64,000 nt of DNA from Candidatus Heimdallarchaeota archaeon (GTDB lineage: Archaea > Asgardarchaeota > Heimdallarchaeia > Heimdallarchaeales > Heimdallarchaeaceae). Shown piece by piece: positions 60,994 to 64,000 of the stretch. The notes under the pieces are model-generated. The model saw nothing but the letters and a program-made list of their open reading frames with translations. It had not been told where the DNA came from and ran no database searches. Position numbers and translations under genes: made by a program. Where the stretch lies: positions 1 to 64,000 of the forward strand of contig JAHLWR010000005.1 in NCBI GenBank assembly GCA_019057815.1, written 5' to 3'. How positions within the stretch are numbered: position 1 is the stretch's first letter; every line of letters begins with the position of its first letter.

Positions 60994-61941
60994 ATGACCC
61001 GTGAATCTGTCCTTCTCTTGCTTTTAAAGTACATGGGATACATAAATGGTCGTGTTATGTTCCAAAAACTGCTGTTTCTTTTGGAAAAAAACTATCATAT
61101 AATTACGGGTTATAATTTTGTTCCTTTTAAATATGGTCCATATTGTCAAGCAATCCAAAAGGATTTACACCATTTGAATGATTATGGTTATATTGACCAT
61201 GAAGAACTCACTAAGAATGATAATGAAATTCTTCATCGTTATCAGTTGACGGAAATTGGTGAACAGCAACTATTGGAAAATGAAGTTCCTCACATCTATG
61301 ACCAAGTTGTTCAAGACTTATGTTATGATTTCAAGAATTACAGTGTAAGACAATTAGTTGAATATGTTTATGAAAACTATCCGGAGTATACAGTACACTC
61401 AGAAATTATCGAACAATTTAAACCAAAACCAAAACAAGAAGAATTTACCTCAGCTGATATGCTTCTTGATCGTAAACCAATAATTGTACCCTCTTTTGTT
61501 AATTGGTTAGATGAAGAGATCAACAAAGCCACAAAAAGATTGGGAATTTCCAATGAACCTCTAGAAAAGAAAGTAGATGACCTTGAAGTTGATGATTTGA
61601 TAATTGAAATGCTTTATATTGCATACGAAGACATAATGGCTAAAACACAAGAAGTTTCCACACAGCTCATGGTAGAAAATTATAGTGAAGCTGGTGAAAT
61701 AAATAACAAGTGTTATTTCATTATGGACATTCTGGATAAACTTCTTGGTTCGCTTCAAGAAGGTGATGTAATTGGGGTATACACAGAATTTGCCAATACT
61801 CGAACAAATCTTCAAATGCTTGATGAGCTTATAGCCCTACATAAATCTTCTCTACGTTCTGACCTTGTACGATTACTTTTCGAATTCATAGAAGATGTCA
61901 ACTATCTATTGGATAGTATCGACCACATTGTGTATCTTTAG
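60994..61941 (+). CDS. Panacea/DUF4065-like protein, unknown
   Basis: 315 aa. The N-terminal part (about 1-110) has a pattern seen in the Panacea (SocA/GepA-like) family: LKYMGYINGRVMFQKLLFLLE, then VPFKYGPYCQAIQKDLHHL. A long acidic linker follows (about 120-180), then a mostly helical C-terminal region (about 190-315) with no known match. Panacea domains occur in toxin-antitoxin systems, but no toxin partner is next to it. Confidence 0.6.
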   Translation: MTRESVLLLLLKYMGYINGRVMFQKLLFLLEKNYHIITGYNFVPFKYGPYCQAIQKDLHHLNDYGYIDHEELTKNDNEILHRYQLTEIGEQQLLENEVPHIYDQVVQDLCYDFKNYSVRQLVEYVYENYPEYTVHSEIIEQFKPKPKQEEFTSADMLLDRKPIIVPSFVNWLDEEINKATKRLGISNEPLEKKVDDLEVDDLIIEMLYIAYEDIMAKTQEVSTQLMVENYSEAGEINNKCYFIMDILDKLLGSLQEGDVIGVYTEFANTRTNLQMLDELIALHKSSLRSDLVRLLFEFIEDVNYLLDSIDHIVYL

Positions 61942-61963
61942 AAGTTTCACCTCTCTTTTAACC

Positions 61964-61978
61964 GCTATTTTTCGAAAA
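61964..61978. terminator. GCTATTTTTCGAAAA motif between convergent genes
   Basis: Fifteen bases identical to 45020-45034, here between the stops of the Panacea-like gene (61941) and PPDK (62006). TTTTTCGAAAAA is near-palindromic, and A/T runs could aid transcription termination. Confidence 0.35.
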
Positions 61979-62005
61979 AAAGAAGAAAAATAGGAGAGAA
62001 TTATT

Positions 62006-64000
62006 TTATTCATTTTCCTTTTTTATTGTTGCTTGTGCAGCAGCTAACCTAGCAACAGGAACTCTATATGGAGAACAACTAACATAATCTAAGCCAATTC
62101 GATAACAAAAATCTATAGATTTTAGTTCACCACCTTGTTCTCCGCATATACCTATCTCAAGATTGGGATTGGCTTGTTTTCCTTCATCTACGCACATCTT
62201 CATTAGACGACCGACTCCTGGTTGATCTATTGTCACGAAAGGATCATCAGCAATTATGTCCAGTTCCAAGTATCGTGCTATGAGTGATCCAGTATCATCT
62301 CTACTGAAACCTAGTGCCATTTGATGTAAATCATTTGTTCCAAAAGAGAAGAATTGCGCTCCATTTTCACCGCCCGCTATCTCTCCAGCAGTTAAAGCGG
62401 CACGAGGAACTTCAATCATTGTTCCAACAAGGTAGTCAAATTCTATATCTTCTTCTTCCATTACTTGTTTTGCAACCTTATCTACTATTTCCTTTTGATG
62501 TTGAAATTCTTTTGAAAAGCCAATAAGTGGTACCATAATTTCTGGCATTACGTCTTTTCCTTTTTTCTTTACTTTTGCAGCAGCACGAAATATTGCCTCG
62601 CTTTGCATTACAGTTACCATCTGAAGAGTGATTCCCAATCTACAGCCACGAAGTCCAAGCATTGGATTTTGCTCATGCATTGATTTTACAACTTCAAGGA
62701 GTTCGTATTTGTCCTTCAACATATCTTCGCTCTTGCCTTCTAAACGTTCTTCATATATTTCAGTTATGAGTTCTTCAATACTTGGTAGAAATTCATGTAA
62801 CGGAGGATCTATGAGACGAATAATAACAGGTTTTCCTTCTGCGACTTCAAATAAACCTTCAAAATCTGCTTGTTGTAGGGGTTCAAGTTTGTCTACTGCT
62901 TCTTGTCGTTCTTTCTCTGTTTTAGCTAAAATCATATCTCTAACTAGAGGGATATTATCGAAAAACATATGCTCTGTCCTACAAAGACCTATTCCCTCTG
63001 CTCCAAAATCAAGCGCTTTTCTGAATTGATCAGGTTTATCGGCATTTGCTTTTACGCTAATTTTTGCTATGTTATCACACCATTCAAGTATCTTTGTCAT
63101 ACCTTCTGGCAAAGAAGCTGGTGTTGTAGGTAATTTTCCTTTATATACAAATCCATCAGTACCATCTATTGTAATCCATTCACCTTCTCTGATTATCATA
63201 CCTTTACCATGTAATTCTGTTTTTTCAATATCAATGAAAATACCGCCTCGTTCACTTCCCACTATACATGCTTTACCTATTTGACGAGCAACAATAGCTG
63301 CGTGAGATGTTAAACCACCTTTCATTGTGAGTATTCCTTGACTTGCTGCCATGCCATGAAAATCTTCAGGTGTTGTTTCAACACGAACAAGAATGACATC
63401 ATCACCACGATCAGTGGCGTCTTTAGCTCTATCAGCATCAAAATAAGCTTTACCGCTTGCAGCAGCAGCTCCAGCAGCTAGTCCTGAACCAATAACACTG
63501 GATTCCATTTCATGTTTAATTTGTTGAATAGGTGCATTTGGGTTAATTTCAGGCCAATTTACTGAAGGAAATAAACAATTATCTACATCACTTGGTTGGA
63601 TGCGCATTATTGCTTCTTCTTTACTTATTACCCCCTCTATTACAAGATCATAAGCAATTTTTCCTGCTGCAACACCTGTTCTTTTACCATTTCGAGTTTG
63701 GAGAATATACATTTTTCCTTGTTGAATTGTAAATTCCATATCTTGCATGTCATGGTATAGTTTCTCCAGTGTTTCAGATACCTCAAAAAGTTGATTATAA
63801 ACCTCGGGCATAATCTTTGTCAATTCTTCAATGGGTTGAGGAGTACGAATCCCTGCAACTACATCTTCTCCTTGAGCATTAATGAGATATTCACCATATA
63901 ACGTTCTATCACCATTTGAGGGGTTACGAGTAAAAGCTACACCAGTTGCTGAGTCATTACCCATATTACCATAAACCATTGTTTGAATATTTACTGCTGT
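62006..64000 (-). CDS. ppdK: Pyruvate phosphate dikinase, C-terminal part (partial at the right edge)
   Basis: At least 664 aa; the frame runs off the window at 64000, so the N-terminal ATP-grasp part is missing. Visible: the end of the nucleotide-binding domain (GNMGNDSATGVAFTRNP), the phospho-His swivel domain with MKGGLTSHAAIVARQ (His in TSHA), and the PEP/pyruvate barrel with GLCRTEHMFF and MIEVPRAALTAGEIA. The C-terminal ICGEQGG and CSPYRVPVARLAAAQ are typical. It converts PEP, AMP and PPi to pyruvate, ATP and Pi, or the reverse. Confidence 0.96.
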   Translation of the reverse strand, partial: TAVNIQTMVYGNMGNDSATGVAFTRNPSNGDRTLYGEYLINAQGEDVVAGIRTPQPIEELTKIMPEVYNQLFEVSETLEKLYHDMQDMEFTIQQGKMYILQTRNGKRTGVAAGKIAYDLVIEGVISKEEAIMRIQPSDVDNCLFPSVNWPEINPNAPIQQIKHEMESSVIGSGLAAGAAAASGKAYFDADRAKDATDRGDDVILVRVETTPEDFHGMAASQGILTMKGGLTSHAAIVARQIGKACIVGSERGGIFIDIEKTELHGKGMIIREGEWITIDGTDGFVYKGKLPTTPASLPEGMTKILEWCDNIAKISVKANADKPDQFRKALDFGAEGIGLCRTEHMFFDNIPLVRDMILAKTEKERQEAVDKLEPLQQADFEGLFEVAEGKPVIIRLIDPPLHEFLPSIEELITEIYEERLEGKSEDMLKDKYELLEVVKSMHEQNPMLGLRGCRLGITLQMVTVMQSEAIFRAAAKVKKKGKDVMPEIMVPLIGFSKEFQHQKEIVDKVAKQVMEEEDIEFDYLVGTMIEVPRAALTAGEIAGGENGAQFFSFGTNDLHQMALGFSRDDTGSLIARYLELDIIADDPFVTIDQPGVGRLMKMCVDEGKQANPNLEIGICGEQGGELKSIDFCYRIGLDYVSCSPYRVPVARLAAAQATIKKENE

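Overview
The window is AT-rich archaeal chromosomal DNA, and the gene content points to an Asgard (Promethearchaeota) genome. Archaeal information-processing genes are present: TFE, TFS, MBF1, NAC, PCNA, GINS, PAN, A-type ATPase, EndA, Trm56, Taw2, FAU-1, and ribosomal proteins eS27, eL38, uS7 and uL16. Alongside them are a Rab-like small GTPase and membrane proteins carrying Cys-rich zinc fingers, which fits Asgard archaea. The lineage within Asgard cannot be decided from the sequence alone. No rRNA, CRISPR array, transposase or phage module was seen, so this looks like a core region with scattered lineage-specific genes.

Layout. 1-253: end of a proline-repeat protein. 391-5398: rpiA, a PINc-ATPase, tRNA endonuclease EndA, wybutosine enzyme Taw2, a stand-alone TgtA-like C2-PUA protein, and NAC. 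5409-11325: A-type ATPase subunits in two blocks (H and F on the minus strand, A and B on the plus strand) around a phosphoglucosamine mutase. 11335-18125: ComB-like phosphatase, tRNA-Pro, flavin reductase, VOC protein, AlkD-like protein, TFE, M24 peptidase, a secreted caspase-fold C13-type peptidase, and a tRNA-Leu with two predicted introns. 18189-24974: eS27, then a replication/transcription cluster (TFS, an OB-fold protein, PCNA, GINS), MBF1, eL38, an HD protein, PAN, and Trm56 followed by a DUF2110-like gene. 25008-37853: a D-threonine-aldolase-like enzyme, tRNA-Val, a TrmB-type regulator, and amino-sugar genes (PGI/PMI, GlmS, a GlmU-like nucleotidyltransferase, an epimerase). Interspersed are an AbrB-like repeat protein, a Cas4-like nuclease, two small zinc-ribbon paralogues and a GT-C membrane protein.

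37875-48395: a cysteine desulfurase with a small CxxC winged-helix partner, a DUF2797 protein ending in a PIP box, FAU-1, tRNA-Ser, two tandem FKBP-like membrane proteins with cytosolic zinc fingers, an intron-containing tRNA-Asp, a toroid protein, the Rab-like GTPase, a HIT protein, a deaminase, and a family-4 uracil-DNA glycosylase that also ends in a PIP box. 48449-64000: a second phosphohexomutase, a Cys-nucleophile hydrolase, a pilin-like microprotein, an EamA transporter, cyclophilin, a radical SAM/SPASM + methyltransferase pair, a tRNA-Met with two predicted introns, uL16 and uS7, a PAP2 phosphatase, an EamA pseudogene, a Panacea-like protein, and the 3' part of pyruvate phosphate dikinase.

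Three themes connect genes across the window. First, tRNA maturation: EndA sits in the same window as three tRNAs with five predicted introns, two of them outside the anticodon loop, and near modification genes (Taw2, Trm56, the C2-PUA protein). Second, PCNA-centred DNA maintenance: PCNA, GINS and an OB-fold protein, plus two proteins with C-terminal PIP boxes. Third, amino-sugar nucleotide synthesis: PGI/PMI, GlmS, GlmM and a GlmU-like enzyme form a UDP-GlcNAc route. The promoters of glmS and the glmU-like gene share a 17-bp identical element, which suggests co-regulation.
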